From the NCBI GenBank assembly GCA_018333075.1, contig BORH01000003.1, forward strand, positions 62,001 to 126,000: a stretch of DNA of 64,000 nt. Reading direction: 5' to 3'. The position numbers and the translations under genes were made by a program. The notes below the pieces were generated by a model. That model ran no database searches, was not told the DNA's origin, and saw nothing but the letters and a program-made list of their open reading frames with translations. Below are positions 26,703 through 35,682 of this stretch, piece by piece. This DNA comes from Heyndrickxia sporothermodurans (GTDB lineage: Bacteria; Bacillota; Bacilli; Bacillales; Bacillaceae_C). Position 1 is the stretch's first letter, and every line of letters begins with the position of its first letter.

Positions 26703-26858
26703 CTATTTTCACCTCCTAATGAAACACTTCCCAGGAATTTTTTTAATAGTATATTAGAATCCTTAAAGACTGTGTCTGTTTTGTTAATGAAAATTGAAAA
26801 ATAATTAACAGTAATTTGATAATAATGAAATAAAGTGTTGATAAAAAATCAATAAAGA

Positions 26859-27041
26859 TTGATGATTGCATATTTAGAGAGAGTGACGCTAAATGGATTG
26901 GATCCACTAAGTTGTAGAATATTAGCTTTTTTTTATTTAGTGTTTTCGATAAATGGAATTTTTTTAGTTTTTATTGTGGGGTATTCTTTAAAGTGGGTAA
27001 TGAACGATGGATTTCTAAGTTATAAGTATATTAATGTTTAA
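26859..27041 (+). CDS. Doubtful 60-residue one-TM ORF
   Basis: An open frame with one hydrophobic segment (ILAFFYLVFSINGIFLVFIV) but no convincing ribosome binding site at 26859. A GTG at 26883 is an alternative. It gains some weight because a strong terminator hairpin follows 40 bp downstream, implying a transcript ends there. An RNA rather than a protein is equally possible. Confidence 0.25.
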   Translation: MMIAYLERVTLNGLDPLSCRILAFFYLVFSINGIFLVFIVGYSLKWVMNDGFLSYKYINV

Positions 27042-27080
27042 ATGGTCTTATATATTAAAATAAAGAACTTTTTCAGAAAT

Positions 27081-27133
27081 AAGAACATACAAATGCGTTG
27101 AGGAGATGTCAACACTACTGTATGTTCTTTTAT
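27081..27133 (+). terminator. Terminator-like hairpin before the second XRE-DUF1232 gene
   Basis: AAGAACATACA and TGTATGTTCTT form a perfect 11-bp stem, with a nested GTTGA/TCAAC hairpin in the loop and a T run after. No well-supported gene lies upstream on this strand for 1.4 kb, so it points to a small ORF or RNA between 26.8 and 27.05 kb. Confidence 0.7.
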
Positions 27134-27229
27134 AAAAGTTGCTACCTATGTAGGATGCTTTAAATATTATTTGGAGGTTTGCTTCTCACTTGATATAAGA
27201 TAAACGAAAATATAAAGAAAGGAGAGGGA

Positions 27230-27895
27230 ATGATGTCTGGTGCGATAAATAATAATCTGGGTTTACTGTTAAAACAATTATTAAATGAACGGTCAATTTC
27301 AATGAGAAAACTTAGTGAGCTCACTGAAATCGATACAGCTACAATCTCACGGATTATTAACGGTAAAAGTAAAGCAAATCCTGACTATTTACAAAAATTT
27401 GCTGACATTCTTGATGTTCCTATTACAGACTTATTTATAGCTGCTGGCTACCCTATAGAACCTGAGTGGGAAAAGCCGCAAACAGATATACAAATCTCTT
27501 TTAACAGCATTCAAAATTTCCTTGAGTCTGCAAATTTATATGATAAAACATTTACTTTTGCAAGTGTAGAACAGCAATTATCCAAGTATGAGCAATATGC
27601 ACAAACGGAGGAGGGGAAGGATACAATTCTGAAAAGCTTTGGAGAAAAGCTTCAGAAGGTAGGTAGCATAGGTCCATTCATTAATCAACTGAAAGATATG
27701 TATGAAAAATACCGCTTAAAAAAGGGGAAGTCAAGTGAGCTTACCTTAATGGGGAGCGCATTAATCTATTTTATTTTACCAGTAGATATTATACCGGATT
27801 ACATCTTTCCGATTGGTTATTTGGATGATGCGATTGCTGTACAAATAGTAGTGAATTTATTATCAATGAAAAAGAGAGAACATGAAACGTCTTGA
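27230..27895 (+). CDS. XRE-type HTH protein with C-terminal DUF1232 (paralogue 2)
   Basis: A 221-residue paralogue of the protein at 25694-26356. The HTH is at about 12-65 (SMRKLSELTEIDTATISRII) and DUF1232 at about 175-212 (YFILPVDIIPDYIFPIGYLD). The middle region is charged and helical. It follows GAAAGGAGAGGG; an ATG one codon later is equally placed. Similarity to paralogue 1 runs along the whole length, so a duplication is likely. The partner or target is unknown. An autoregulatory role is plausible for XRE proteins but not shown. Confidence 0.8.
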   Translation: MMSGAINNNLGLLLKQLLNERSISMRKLSELTEIDTATISRIINGKSKANPDYLQKFADILDVPITDLFIAAGYPIEPEWEKPQTDIQISFNSIQNFLESANLYDKTFTFASVEQQLSKYEQYAQTEEGKDTILKSFGEKLQKVGSIGPFINQLKDMYEKYRLKKGKSSELTLMGSALIYFILPVDIIPDYIFPIGYLDDAIAVQIVVNLLSMKKREHETS

Positions 27896-27942
27896 TTTTT
27901 GTTTCCGCCCTAAATTTTACCTTTTAAAAATTACATCTAAGT

Positions 27943-27967
27943 GTTGAGGTTTTCTCAACAGTTTTTG
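27943..27967 (+). terminator. Terminator after XRE-DUF1232 paralogue 2
   Basis: GTTGAG and CTCAAC flank a five-base loop and are followed by AGTTTTT. Confidence 0.65.
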
Positions 27968-28100
27968 AAATAGACACGCACCGTCATTCATTGTGAACAA
28001 TATAATGTAAAAAAATGAAACGGAATAAATAATACAATCAGTTACATGTTGACTTGATTATGAAATTTATACCGTTAAAAAAAATAAGGAGTGTGTCTAT

Positions 28101-28733
28101 ATGTCTTGGTTAATCATCTTAGCATTTGCTGTTTCATCAAGTATTGATAATTTAGGAGTAGGAATTTCATATGGTATAAGAAAGATAAGAATTGGTTTAG
28201 GTGCAAATTTATTAATTGCGGTAATCTGTTTTCTAATGAGTGCAGCGGGAATTACATTTGGACTTTGGCTCTCAAAGGTTCTTCCAGGAATGTTTCCAGT
28301 CATTATTGGAGCGTTTTTATTGATTATTATTGGTATTCGAATAATGTTATTAGCGGTTCCACGCAAAAATGCAGCTTCTAATGTGAAAAACGATTATGAT
28401 CAACCATTAAATAGTATTGAAGAAATTCTGAAAAATCCTGAGCTTGCCGATAAGGACAAATCTGGAGATATTAGTTGGTGGGAGGCTATAGTTTTAGGAG
28501 TGGCATTATCGGCAAATGCGCTGACTAATGGATTAGGAGCAGGCTTGCTCGGTTTTTCAGCACTTGCTATTTCCTTGACAGCTGCTATTGGAAGTTTTAT
28601 CAGTGTTTGGGCTGGGGTTAAATTAGGAGCTAAATTAGCAGACGTTCGAATTGGCAAATTTACACTAGGGCAATTTGGGACATTATTGAGTGGGGCAATT
28701 ATTTTAGTCATTGCTATCAACTCCTTCTTCTAG
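28101..28733 (+). CDS. ytaF: Sporulation membrane protein YtaF (MntP-like fold)
   Basis: A 210-residue protein with six membrane segments in two related halves (SSIDNLGVGISYGIRK and ALSANALTNGLGAGL), the pattern of the YtaF/MntP (DUF204) group. A hydrophilic loop at about 95-120 contains an acidic stretch (ADKDKSGDIS) resembling an EF-hand loop. YtaF is a sporulation-associated protein of uncertain activity; by fold a cation exporter is possible. The start has AAGGAG upstream. Monocistronic, with a GC-rich terminator downstream. Confidence 0.88.
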   Translation: MSWLIILAFAVSSSIDNLGVGISYGIRKIRIGLGANLLIAVICFLMSAAGITFGLWLSKVLPGMFPVIIGAFLLIIIGIRIMLLAVPRKNAASNVKNDYDQPLNSIEEILKNPELADKDKSGDISWWEAIVLGVALSANALTNGLGAGLLGFSALAISLTAAIGSFISVWAGVKLGAKLADVRIGKFTLGQFGTLLSGAIILVIAINSFF

Positions 28734-28781
28734 TTTCCATTTAAACATCTAAGCTCCTTTTTTCTAAAAAAATATAAGAAT

Positions 28782-28820
28782 AGCCCCCCTCTTCCTATGA
28801 AAAGGGGGGGGGCTGTTTTT
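28782..28820. terminator. Terminator after ytaF
   Basis: AGCCCCCCTCTT pairs with AAAGGGGGGGGCT and a T run follows. Confidence 0.88.
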
Positions 28821-28865
28821 ATATTAAGATTAGAAAGTACAAATTTTTTAAGAGTATAAGTCATG

Positions 28866-29064
28866 AAAAACGTCTGCTGTGTTTGGCGCAAACAGCCGTC
28901 GATTTGGGTACTTCAGGAATCATCCCTACGGTAAATCAATATCGATTGACCGTTTAGGTCACCCTGCGTTTCCTTTATCTCAATCTACGTCCTTATAAGA
29001 AAAATTTTACTGCCATTTCCCAATCCATACGCCGCTGAGGAAGCTGTTTATGCTTTTCTTATAA
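28866..29064. repeat. Dispersed intergenic repeat, copy 2
   Basis: A ~200-bp element filling the gap between ytaF and the aldo/keto reductase. Its middle (GGAATCATCCCTACGGTAAA, ATCGATTGACCGTTTAGGTC) and tail (TACGCCGCTGAGGAAGC...GCTTTTCTTAT) match the element at 57448-57612; only the tail matches 7047-7088. Internal hairpins are TGTTTG/CAAACA and TGACC/GGTCA. The tail overlaps the stop codon of the aldo/keto reductase. No coding capacity. Confidence 0.6.
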
Positions 29065-30000
29065 AATATCTTCAATTCTCGAAAGGGTTTCTTCGGAAAG
29101 TCTGACACCAGATGCTTTTACGTTTTCTTCTAGCTGTTCAGGACGGCTAGCACCAACTAGTGCACTTGAGACATTATTTTGACGTAGGATCCATGCAAGA
29201 GACAACTGAATTAATGAAATATTATTATCCGTGGCTATCTCTGTTAATCTTTCGACTCTTTCTAAGTTTTCATCATTTAGTAATCCAAATAAGGTGTTCA
29301 GGTTTTTTTGCGATGCACGACTTCCTCGAGGAATGGCGCTTCCCTTTTTATATTTTCCAGTTAAAACACCTTGTGCAAGAGGGGAGAATACAACCTGGCC
29401 GATACCATGCTTTTCGGAAACTGGTATTATCTCTTTTTCAATATATCTTTGTAGCATACTATATTGTGGCTGATTAACAACGATCCGATCAAGAAGCTTT
29501 TTATCTGCAATATGAACAGCTTCACTTATTTGTTCTGCGGTCCACTCACTTACCCCAATATAGAGAACCTTGCCTTGTCGAATTAAATCATCAAGTGCAC
29601 GTAATGTTTCATCTAATGGGGTCTCGGGATCAAAGCGGTGACAATAATAAATATCTACATAGTCAGTACCAAGGCGCTTTAAGCTTGCATGACATTGTTC
29701 CATCACATGCTTTCTTGAAAGTCCTTTATCATTAGGGCCATCTCCCATTGGCCAAAAGACTTTTGTTGCAAGGACATATGAATCCCTTTGATATTTTTTT
29801 AGAGCCTTCCCAACAACAATTTCCGCTTCTCCACTCTCGTAAACATTTGCTGTATCAAAAAAATTAATTCCAAGATCATAAGCTTTGTCTATCGATGCAG
29901 TTGCTTTATTCTCTTCTACATATCCTCCATATGTTAGCCAGCTGCCAAGACTAATTTCACTAACCTTTAATCCTGTTTTACCTAGTCTGCGATACTCCAT
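29059..30000 (-). CDS. Aldo/keto reductase (Kv-beta-like)
   Basis: A 313-residue TIM-barrel NADPH oxidoreductase. Catalytic residues are visible as Asp and Tyr in FFDTANVYESGEAE, Lys in YVLATKV, and the fourth-position His in DIYYCHRFDPETPLDET, as in the voltage-gated potassium channel beta-subunit branch. The cofactor-binding segment ALVGASRPEQLEEN is near the end. Full length for the family. It reduces aldehydes or ketones in the cytosol; the physiological substrate is unknown. Monocistronic, converging with ytaF. Confidence 0.9.
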   Translation of the reverse strand: MEYRRLGKTGLKVSEISLGSWLTYGGYVEENKATASIDKAYDLGINFFDTANVYESGEAEIVVGKALKKYQRDSYVLATKVFWPMGDGPNDKGLSRKHVMEQCHASLKRLGTDYVDIYYCHRFDPETPLDETLRALDDLIRQGKVLYIGVSEWTAEQISEAVHIADKKLLDRIVVNQPQYSMLQRYIEKEIIPVSEKHGIGQVVFSPLAQGVLTGKYKKGSAIPRGSRASQKNLNTLFGLLNDENLERVERLTEIATDNNISLIQLSLAWILRQNNVSSALVGASRPEQLEENVKASGVRLSEETLSRIEDIL

Positions 30001-30244
30001 TAATTCCCCTCCTAGAAATTTGATGGACCATTGTTTATTTCATACAAGTAAATTATGCCTTTTTTGCAAGGGATATAACTAAACAAATCCATTTTTGAAA
30101 GTTTTGATGTTATCTAAATATTTTTAATATTTTTATGATTTTTAAGAAGTGTTTAGTATTATAGATATTGGAATAAATGTAAATAGTGGAAAGGGTCAAC
30201 TTAGAATAATTATTCCTACTAAAAAATAAGGAGGATAATTTTCT

Positions 30245-30592
30245 ATGTCAAATTATGAAAAAATTAAAGTAGGTCTATTTGGTATCATTCTAGTTATCGT
30301 CATTACATTTCTTTTCAATTTTTTAGATGTATACAAGCAATCAATTAATAATAAGAATAGTTCTCATGAGGAATCGATAGAATTTCTTAATGAAAAATTT
30401 GAAAAAAATATTGAAAAAAGTAGCACAAATACAATAATAGGAACGGAAAAAGAAGTGTCATATACACTGACAAAGATGGATAATGAAATTTACTTGATTA
30501 AGCTAAATGGACCCAAAAAAACAATAGTAATATATAGTACATCAAATTTGTCGGAAAAACCTAAAAAAATATATGAAGGTCAACTCGATTAA
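30245..30592 (+). CDS. Hypothetical membrane-anchored protein
   Basis: A 115-residue protein with one N-terminal membrane segment (about 10-28: VGLFGIILVIVITFLFNF), then a Lys/Asn/Glu-rich exposed part and a short beta-like end. AAGGAGG precedes the ATG at a good distance, so expression is likely. I recognise no family. It lies between an aldo/keto reductase and the nagZ cluster with no clear link to either. Confidence 0.6.
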   Translation: MSNYEKIKVGLFGIILVIVITFLFNFLDVYKQSINNKNSSHEESIEFLNEKFEKNIEKSSTNTIIGTEKEVSYTLTKMDNEIYLIKLNGPKKTIVIYSTSNLSEKPKKIYEGQLD

Positions 30593-30817
30593 ATGAATTT
30601 AAAAAATTCGATAAGACTTAGGTAATAAGGTGTGAAAATTATGAATATTTAAAATAAAAGAGGAAGATAGTTGCATAGACAAATCTAAACGTGTTGATAG
30701 ACTGTAGATAAGTCTGTTATTTATTGTTTATGGAAAATTTATATTTTTTTCATCAATAAATAATAGCCGAGATTGGAAAGCAGATTTTAAAAAAAGAGGT
30801 TGGAAGGGGAGAAGCAA

Positions 30818-32578
30818 ATGAAGAAAAAATGGTTGATTACTTTAGTAGTTATACTGCTGTTTTCCTTTATTCTTCCAAATGATTCAAATGCAGCTTCTAA
30901 AGGGAAACAAGAAAGTTCAGCGAAGAAATGGGCACAAAGCATATTGAAAAGGATGTCAATTGAAGAAAAAGTGGGCCAGTTGTTTATTGTTCATGCCTAT
31001 GGAAAAACACCTATTGATCCAGAGTATAAAGATATAAATATAAAAAATAAACGAGGTGGAGCTAGCTTTAAAGAAATTATTGAAAAATACCATATTGGAG
31101 GGGTCATTTATTTTAATTGGTCTGATAATATCGGAACGCCAGTTAATCCAAACCAAGTGCAATCCTTGTCGAATGGATTACAGCAAATCGCGTTAGAGCA
31201 AAAATCAAAAATTCCTTTATTTATTTCTGCGGATCAAGAAGGTGGAGTTGTGGCAAGGGTCACTGAGCCAGCAACTGTTTTTCCAGGTAACATGGCCTTA
31301 GGAGCAACTCGATCAACAGATTACGCTAGAAAGTCTGCAGAAATTATGGGTAAAGAACTAAAGGCATTAGGAATCAATATGGATTTTGCCCCTGACTTAG
31401 ATGTAAATGTGAACCCAGAAAATCCTGTAATTGGTGTACGATCCTATTCTGAAAAGGCGAATATCGTATCATCATTAGGAAAAGCACAGGTAGCAGGTTT
31501 GCAAAAACAAAATGTAATTGCAACAGGAAAACACTTTCCAGGCCATGGTGATACGAATGTTGACTCTCATTATGGGCTGCCAATTGTAAACCATGATATT
31601 AAGACACTAATGCAAGTTGATTTAAAACCGTTTATAGATGCGATTCACTCGGGGATTGATGCAATTATGACAGCACATATTGTTGTACCTGCACTTGATT
31701 CATCAGGTTTACCAGCAACCTTATCAAAACCGATTATGACTGGTGTACTACGCAATCAACTACATTACGATGGCTTAATTATTACTGATAGTTTGGATAT
31801 GTCAGGAGCAAATGTGCTTCCAGCTGAGCAAGTTCCAGTAGCAGCTTTTGAAGCTGGAGCAGATATTTTGCTCAATCCACCTGATGTTGAGCTAGCATAC
31901 AATGCGATGCTAAAAGCAGTAAAAACAAAACAAATTAGCAAAAAGCGTTTAGATCAATCCGTTACAAGAATTCTTCTTGCTAAATATAAAAGAGGAATCG
32001 TCAAGCACCCGCTTACAAAGGAAAATATGCTTAAGAAAATAGGAGCTTCAAAGCACTTGAAAACAGCATCAGAAATTGCAGAAAAAAGCATCACATTAAT
32101 TAAAAATGAACATCATGTACTTCCTCTTCAACAAAATCAAAATGTTTTTGTTACAGGTCCCATGACAGCAAATTCCGAAAGACTAGCAGCCTTGCTTGTG
32201 GAAAAGGAAATCAACACAACATCTTTAAGCACAAATACCACTCCTACTAATGAACAAATACAAACAGCTATCAGTCTTGCTAAGGAAGCTAATGTCATTA
32301 TCGTTACATCATACAACGCAAATACAAATAGTGGACAGCAAGGATTGGTTAAAGCGTTAAAACAAACCGGTAAGCCAGTAGTAGTGGCTTCGATGCGAAA
32401 TCCATATGATATTATCGCTTTTCCAGAGGTCGATGCCAATATATTAACCTATGGAAATCGTGATATTTCAACTAAGGCATTAGCAAAAGCATTAATAGGT
32501 GAAATCAATCCAAGTGGAAAACTTCCTGTCACAATTCCAGGTCTATTTCCGATAAATACTAGTCTTCATTATAATTAG
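30818..32578 (+). CDS. nagZ: Exported GH3 beta-N-acetylglucosaminidase NagZ
   Basis: A 586-residue glycoside hydrolase family 3 enzyme that releases terminal GlcNAc from muropeptides. A signal peptide ends near DSNAAS. The catalytic-domain signatures are ADQEGGVVARVT, GKHFPGHGDTNVDSHYGLP (the loop His/Asp acid-base dyad of NagZ) and LIITDSLDMSGA with the nucleophile Asp. A C-terminal alpha/beta domain follows, as in two-domain B. subtilis NagZ (YbbD). The ATG at 30818 has GAAGGGGAG upstream. First gene of a nagZ-ybbE-namZ operon. Confidence 0.92.
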   Translation: MKKKWLITLVVILLFSFILPNDSNAASKGKQESSAKKWAQSILKRMSIEEKVGQLFIVHAYGKTPIDPEYKDINIKNKRGGASFKEIIEKYHIGGVIYFNWSDNIGTPVNPNQVQSLSNGLQQIALEQKSKIPLFISADQEGGVVARVTEPATVFPGNMALGATRSTDYARKSAEIMGKELKALGINMDFAPDLDVNVNPENPVIGVRSYSEKANIVSSLGKAQVAGLQKQNVIATGKHFPGHGDTNVDSHYGLPIVNHDIKTLMQVDLKPFIDAIHSGIDAIMTAHIVVPALDSSGLPATLSKPIMTGVLRNQLHYDGLIITDSLDMSGANVLPAEQVPVAAFEAGADILLNPPDVELAYNAMLKAVKTKQISKKRLDQSVTRILLAKYKRGIVKHPLTKENMLKKIGASKHLKTASEIAEKSITLIKNEHHVLPLQQNQNVFVTGPMTANSERLAALLVEKEINTTSLSTNTTPTNEQIQTAISLAKEANVIIVTSYNANTNSGQQGLVKALKQTGKPVVVASMRNPYDIIAFPEVDANILTYGNRDISTKALAKALIGEINPSGKLPVTIPGLFPINTSLHYN

Positions 32579-32590
32579 GGAGAGATTTTT

Positions 32591-34252
32591 ATGAATAAAA
32601 AAATTCTAAAAATCAGTTCTATCGCTTTATTAAGTACTACATTATTGTTTACGACCGATTCATCTGTAACAAAAGCTGAAAAAAAGAATATAGTACACAC
32701 CAATTATACATGGGACCATCCAGGAATATCACTGCCAGTCTTATATAAAGGAACGCCTAAGGAAGCAGGCATGGATACATCTTCTTTAAAAGAAATTGAC
32801 CAAGTCATTCAAAATGCAATTAATCAAAAGGTCATGCCTGGTGCGGTTACTTATGTTGCAAGAAAAGGAGTAATAGTGAAACAAGAAGCATATGGATATG
32901 CATATCGCTATACGGATGATCAATTTACAGAAGTAGATAATCCGATTTTAATGAAAAAAGATACAATTTTTGACATTGCTTCGATTAGTAAAATTTTCAC
33001 TTCTATTGCTGCAATGCAGCTTTATGAAAAAGGGAAATTTAAATTAGATGATCCTGTAGCAAAATACATTCCAGAGTTTGCTGAAAACGGAAAGGAATCT
33101 GTTTCGATCCGTCAGCTTATGACACATACATCGGGCTTCGAATCAGGCATCCCCCTTTATAAAATGGGTACAACAAGAAAGGATAGATTGGAGATTGCCT
33201 TAAAGCATGAATTGAAAAATGCGCCGGGTACCACTTATACGTATAGCGATTTGAATATGATTACATTAGGTGTTTTAATTGAAAGATTAACAGGCCAAAG
33301 AGAGGATGAATACGTTAAGGAACAAATTACAAAGCCTTTAGGTATGAAGGATACTATGTATAATCCACCAGCCTCCTTAAAATCGCGAATTGCAGCAACA
33401 GAATATCAACCGTGGACGAATAGAGGACTTGTATGGGGGCAAGTACATGATGAAAACACGTGGGCACTTGATGGTGTAGCTGGTCATGCGGGGGTATTTT
33501 CTACAGCTTATGATTTGGCTATTCTTGGGCAAACCTTCTTAAATAATGGCAAATACGGAAAAACACGTATTTTAAAGGAATCGACGGTTAAATTGATGGA
33601 AAATAATATGAATCAAGCCTTTCCTGGTGATGATCATGGACTCGGCTTTGAATTGAATCAGGGCTGGTATATGGATAGTCTTGGGGATGGTAATACGATG
33701 GGGCATACAGGGTACACAGGAACGTCTTTAGTAATTAGTCCCAAAAATCAAACGATTGTCATATTATTAACCAATCGTGTTCATCCAAGTCGAAATACAG
33801 TCTCAACAAATCAAACGAGAAGATTAGTGGCACGGCAAGCTGGAGATGCCATTCCTGTAAAGATAAAAGGAAATCAACAAGCATGGTTTGCAGGATATGG
33901 TGATAATCAATCAGCGATTTTACAAGCAGAAGTCGATATTCAAAAGCCATCTACTCTTACATTCCAAACCTGGTATCGGATAGAGAAGGATGCCGATTAT
34001 GGAAAAATCGCGATTTCAGATGACGGTGAATTCTGGACATTACTTGGAACAAAACGAACAGGATCAAGTGGCGATTGGAAAAAGGTATCATATAAGCTAC
34101 CGATAGGAACGAAATATATTCGTTTTCAATATGACACAGATGCTTCAGTCAATGGAAGAGGCTGGTACGTCTTAGATCCGATCTTACAAACGAAAGGTAA
34201 AAAGACTATGCTTCATTTTACTCGTACGGATTGGCAGCTTCGTAATCGTTAA
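32591..34252 (+). CDS. amiE: Exported beta-lactamase-fold serine hydrolase, YbbE (AmiE)-like
   Basis: A 553-residue penicillin-recognising-fold hydrolase with a signal peptide. Motifs are S131-I-S-K134 (FDIASISKIFTS), Tyr-Ser-Asp (YTYSDLNMITLG) and HTG (MGHTGYTGTS). In B. subtilis ybbE, called amiE, sits between murP and nagZ and is thought to remove stem peptides from MurNAc. Here it is 12 bp after nagZ and 28 bp before namZ. A C-terminal ~100-residue beta-rich module (WYRIEKDADYGKIAISDDGE) looks like a carbohydrate- or immune-inhibitor-A-type domain and is an unusual extension. The amidase role is inferred from context. Confidence 0.8.
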   Translation: MNKKILKISSIALLSTTLLFTTDSSVTKAEKKNIVHTNYTWDHPGISLPVLYKGTPKEAGMDTSSLKEIDQVIQNAINQKVMPGAVTYVARKGVIVKQEAYGYAYRYTDDQFTEVDNPILMKKDTIFDIASISKIFTSIAAMQLYEKGKFKLDDPVAKYIPEFAENGKESVSIRQLMTHTSGFESGIPLYKMGTTRKDRLEIALKHELKNAPGTTYTYSDLNMITLGVLIERLTGQREDEYVKEQITKPLGMKDTMYNPPASLKSRIAATEYQPWTNRGLVWGQVHDENTWALDGVAGHAGVFSTAYDLAILGQTFLNNGKYGKTRILKESTVKLMENNMNQAFPGDDHGLGFELNQGWYMDSLGDGNTMGHTGYTGTSLVISPKNQTIVILLTNRVHPSRNTVSTNQTRRLVARQAGDAIPVKIKGNQQAWFAGYGDNQSAILQAEVDIQKPSTLTFQTWYRIEKDADYGKIAISDDGEFWTLLGTKRTGSSGDWKKVSYKLPIGTKYIRFQYDTDASVNGRGWYVLDPILQTKGKKTMLHFTRTDWQLRNR

Positions 34253-34280
34253 AGTGCAGACTATAAGGAGGGATATATAG

Positions 34281-35543
34281 ATGAAAAAATGGTTAGTTAC
34301 CGTTTTAATATTGATTTTATCCATCTCATTTTTCTCAGTAGACTTTGCACAATCATCCTCAAGTTCCACTAATCATGGAAAGGTGGAGTCTTTTCAACTA
34401 GGTGTCGAGGCGCTTTTAAAAGATCAGGTTCACTTATTAAAAGGAAAAAAGGTAGGACTTATTACTAATCCTACTGGAATAGATCAATCCTTTGAGAGTA
34501 TTGTTGATTCTTTTTATGATCATAATGGGATTAATCTTGTTGCTTTATTTGGACTTGAACATGGGGTAAGAGGAAGTGAAGAAGCTGGAGCCTATGTTCC
34601 ATTTTATATTGATGAAAAAACTGGACTTCCTGTTTATAGTTTATATGGAGAAACAAAAAAGCCAACCCCAGAGATGTTGAAGAATATTGATGTGCTTGTT
34701 TTTGATATTCAAGATGTTGGAGCGAGATTTTATACGTATATATACACAATGGCTTTTGCTATGGAAGCCGCTAAGGAAAATAATATCCCTTTTATAGTTC
34801 TTGATCGTCCCAATCCAATTAGTGGTGTAAAAGTGGAGGGGCCAATACTTGATACAAAGTATTCTTCATTCGTTGGTCTTTATCCAATCGCCTTGCAACA
34901 TGGGATGACCGTAGGTGAGCTAGCCAATTTTTTCAATAAAGAATTTAATATTGGTGCGAAGTTAACTGTTGTAAAAATGAAAGGCTGGAAGCGGAACATG
35001 TATTATGATGAGACACCGCTTCAATGGATACTGCCATCACCCAATATGCCTACACTTGATACCGCTCTTGTATACCCAGGGGCCGCTCTAATTGAAGGTA
35101 CAAATATTTCTGAAGGAAGAGGCACGACGAAGCCATTCGAACTGATCGGAGCTCCGTTCATTGATGGAGAAGAATTAGCACAAAAGCTTAACGAACTGAA
35201 ACTACCTGGAGTAATGTTTAGAAGTGCATACTTTACACCTACTACATCGAAATTTAATGGACAGCTATCGGGAGGAATACAAATTCATATAACCAAACGG
35301 AAATCCTATCAATCTGTAAAAACAGGAATTGCTATTGTTAAAACCATTCATGATCTTTATCCAAAGCAATTTGCTTTCCGGGCGGAAGACAGTAAAGGTA
35401 TTTCCTACTTTGATCAACTTATTGGAAATGGTTGGATAAGAAAAGCTATTAATGACGGTACTTCTTTTAGGGACATTGAGAAGAGATGGCAGTCAGAACT
35501 AAAAAAATTTGAAAAAAAGAGGAAGAAATATTTGCTCTATTAA
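34281..35543 (+). CDS. namZ: Exported exo-beta-N-acetylmuramidase NamZ (DUF1343, YbbC)
   Basis: A 420-residue secreted enzyme. The family removes non-reducing-end MurNAc from peptidoglycan strands. Signal peptide of about 26 residues, then the DUF1343 landmarks KGKKVGLITNPTGID, ALFGLEHGVRGSEEAGAYV, FDIQDVGARFYTYIYTM, VLDRPNPISG and EGTNISEGRGTTKPFELIG. Third gene of the cluster. With NagZ and the YbbE-like protein it could strip GlcNAc, peptide and MurNAc sequentially outside the cell. The uptake and etherase genes murP/murQ/murR are not in this window. Confidence 0.92.
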   Translation: MKKWLVTVLILILSISFFSVDFAQSSSSSTNHGKVESFQLGVEALLKDQVHLLKGKKVGLITNPTGIDQSFESIVDSFYDHNGINLVALFGLEHGVRGSEEAGAYVPFYIDEKTGLPVYSLYGETKKPTPEMLKNIDVLVFDIQDVGARFYTYIYTMAFAMEAAKENNIPFIVLDRPNPISGVKVEGPILDTKYSSFVGLYPIALQHGMTVGELANFFNKEFNIGAKLTVVKMKGWKRNMYYDETPLQWILPSPNMPTLDTALVYPGAALIEGTNISEGRGTTKPFELIGAPFIDGEELAQKLNELKLPGVMFRSAYFTPTTSKFNGQLSGGIQIHITKRKSYQSVKTGIAIVKTIHDLYPKQFAFRAEDSKGISYFDQLIGNGWIRKAINDGTSFRDIEKRWQSELKKFEKKRKKYLLY

Positions 35544-35570
35544 TGAGGGCTGATTTCACATCGTTTTTTG

Positions 35571-35598
35571 GCTGCTAGGTTATCTAGCAGCTGTTTTT
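35571..35598 (+). terminator. Terminator of the nagZ-amiE-namZ operon
   Basis: GCTGCTAG and CTAGCAGC form a perfect 8-bp stem around GTTAT, followed by TGTTTTT. Confidence 0.88.
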
Positions 35599-35682
35599 AT
35601 TAAAAATACATATATTTGGAAGTTTTTTTAGTGTAAAATAAATTTAGAATTTTCTTAAGAATGGAGTAGAGAAAATATAATC

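Larger units (their letters stand above)
26423..27229. other. Region between the two XRE-DUF1232 genes
   Basis: About 800 bp of AT-rich DNA with no long gene. It holds a 33-codon minus-strand ORF with an excellent ribosome binding site (26601-26702), a weak 60-codon plus-strand frame (26859-27041), and a strong terminator-like hairpin (27081-27133). Each is listed separately. Confidence 0.6.
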
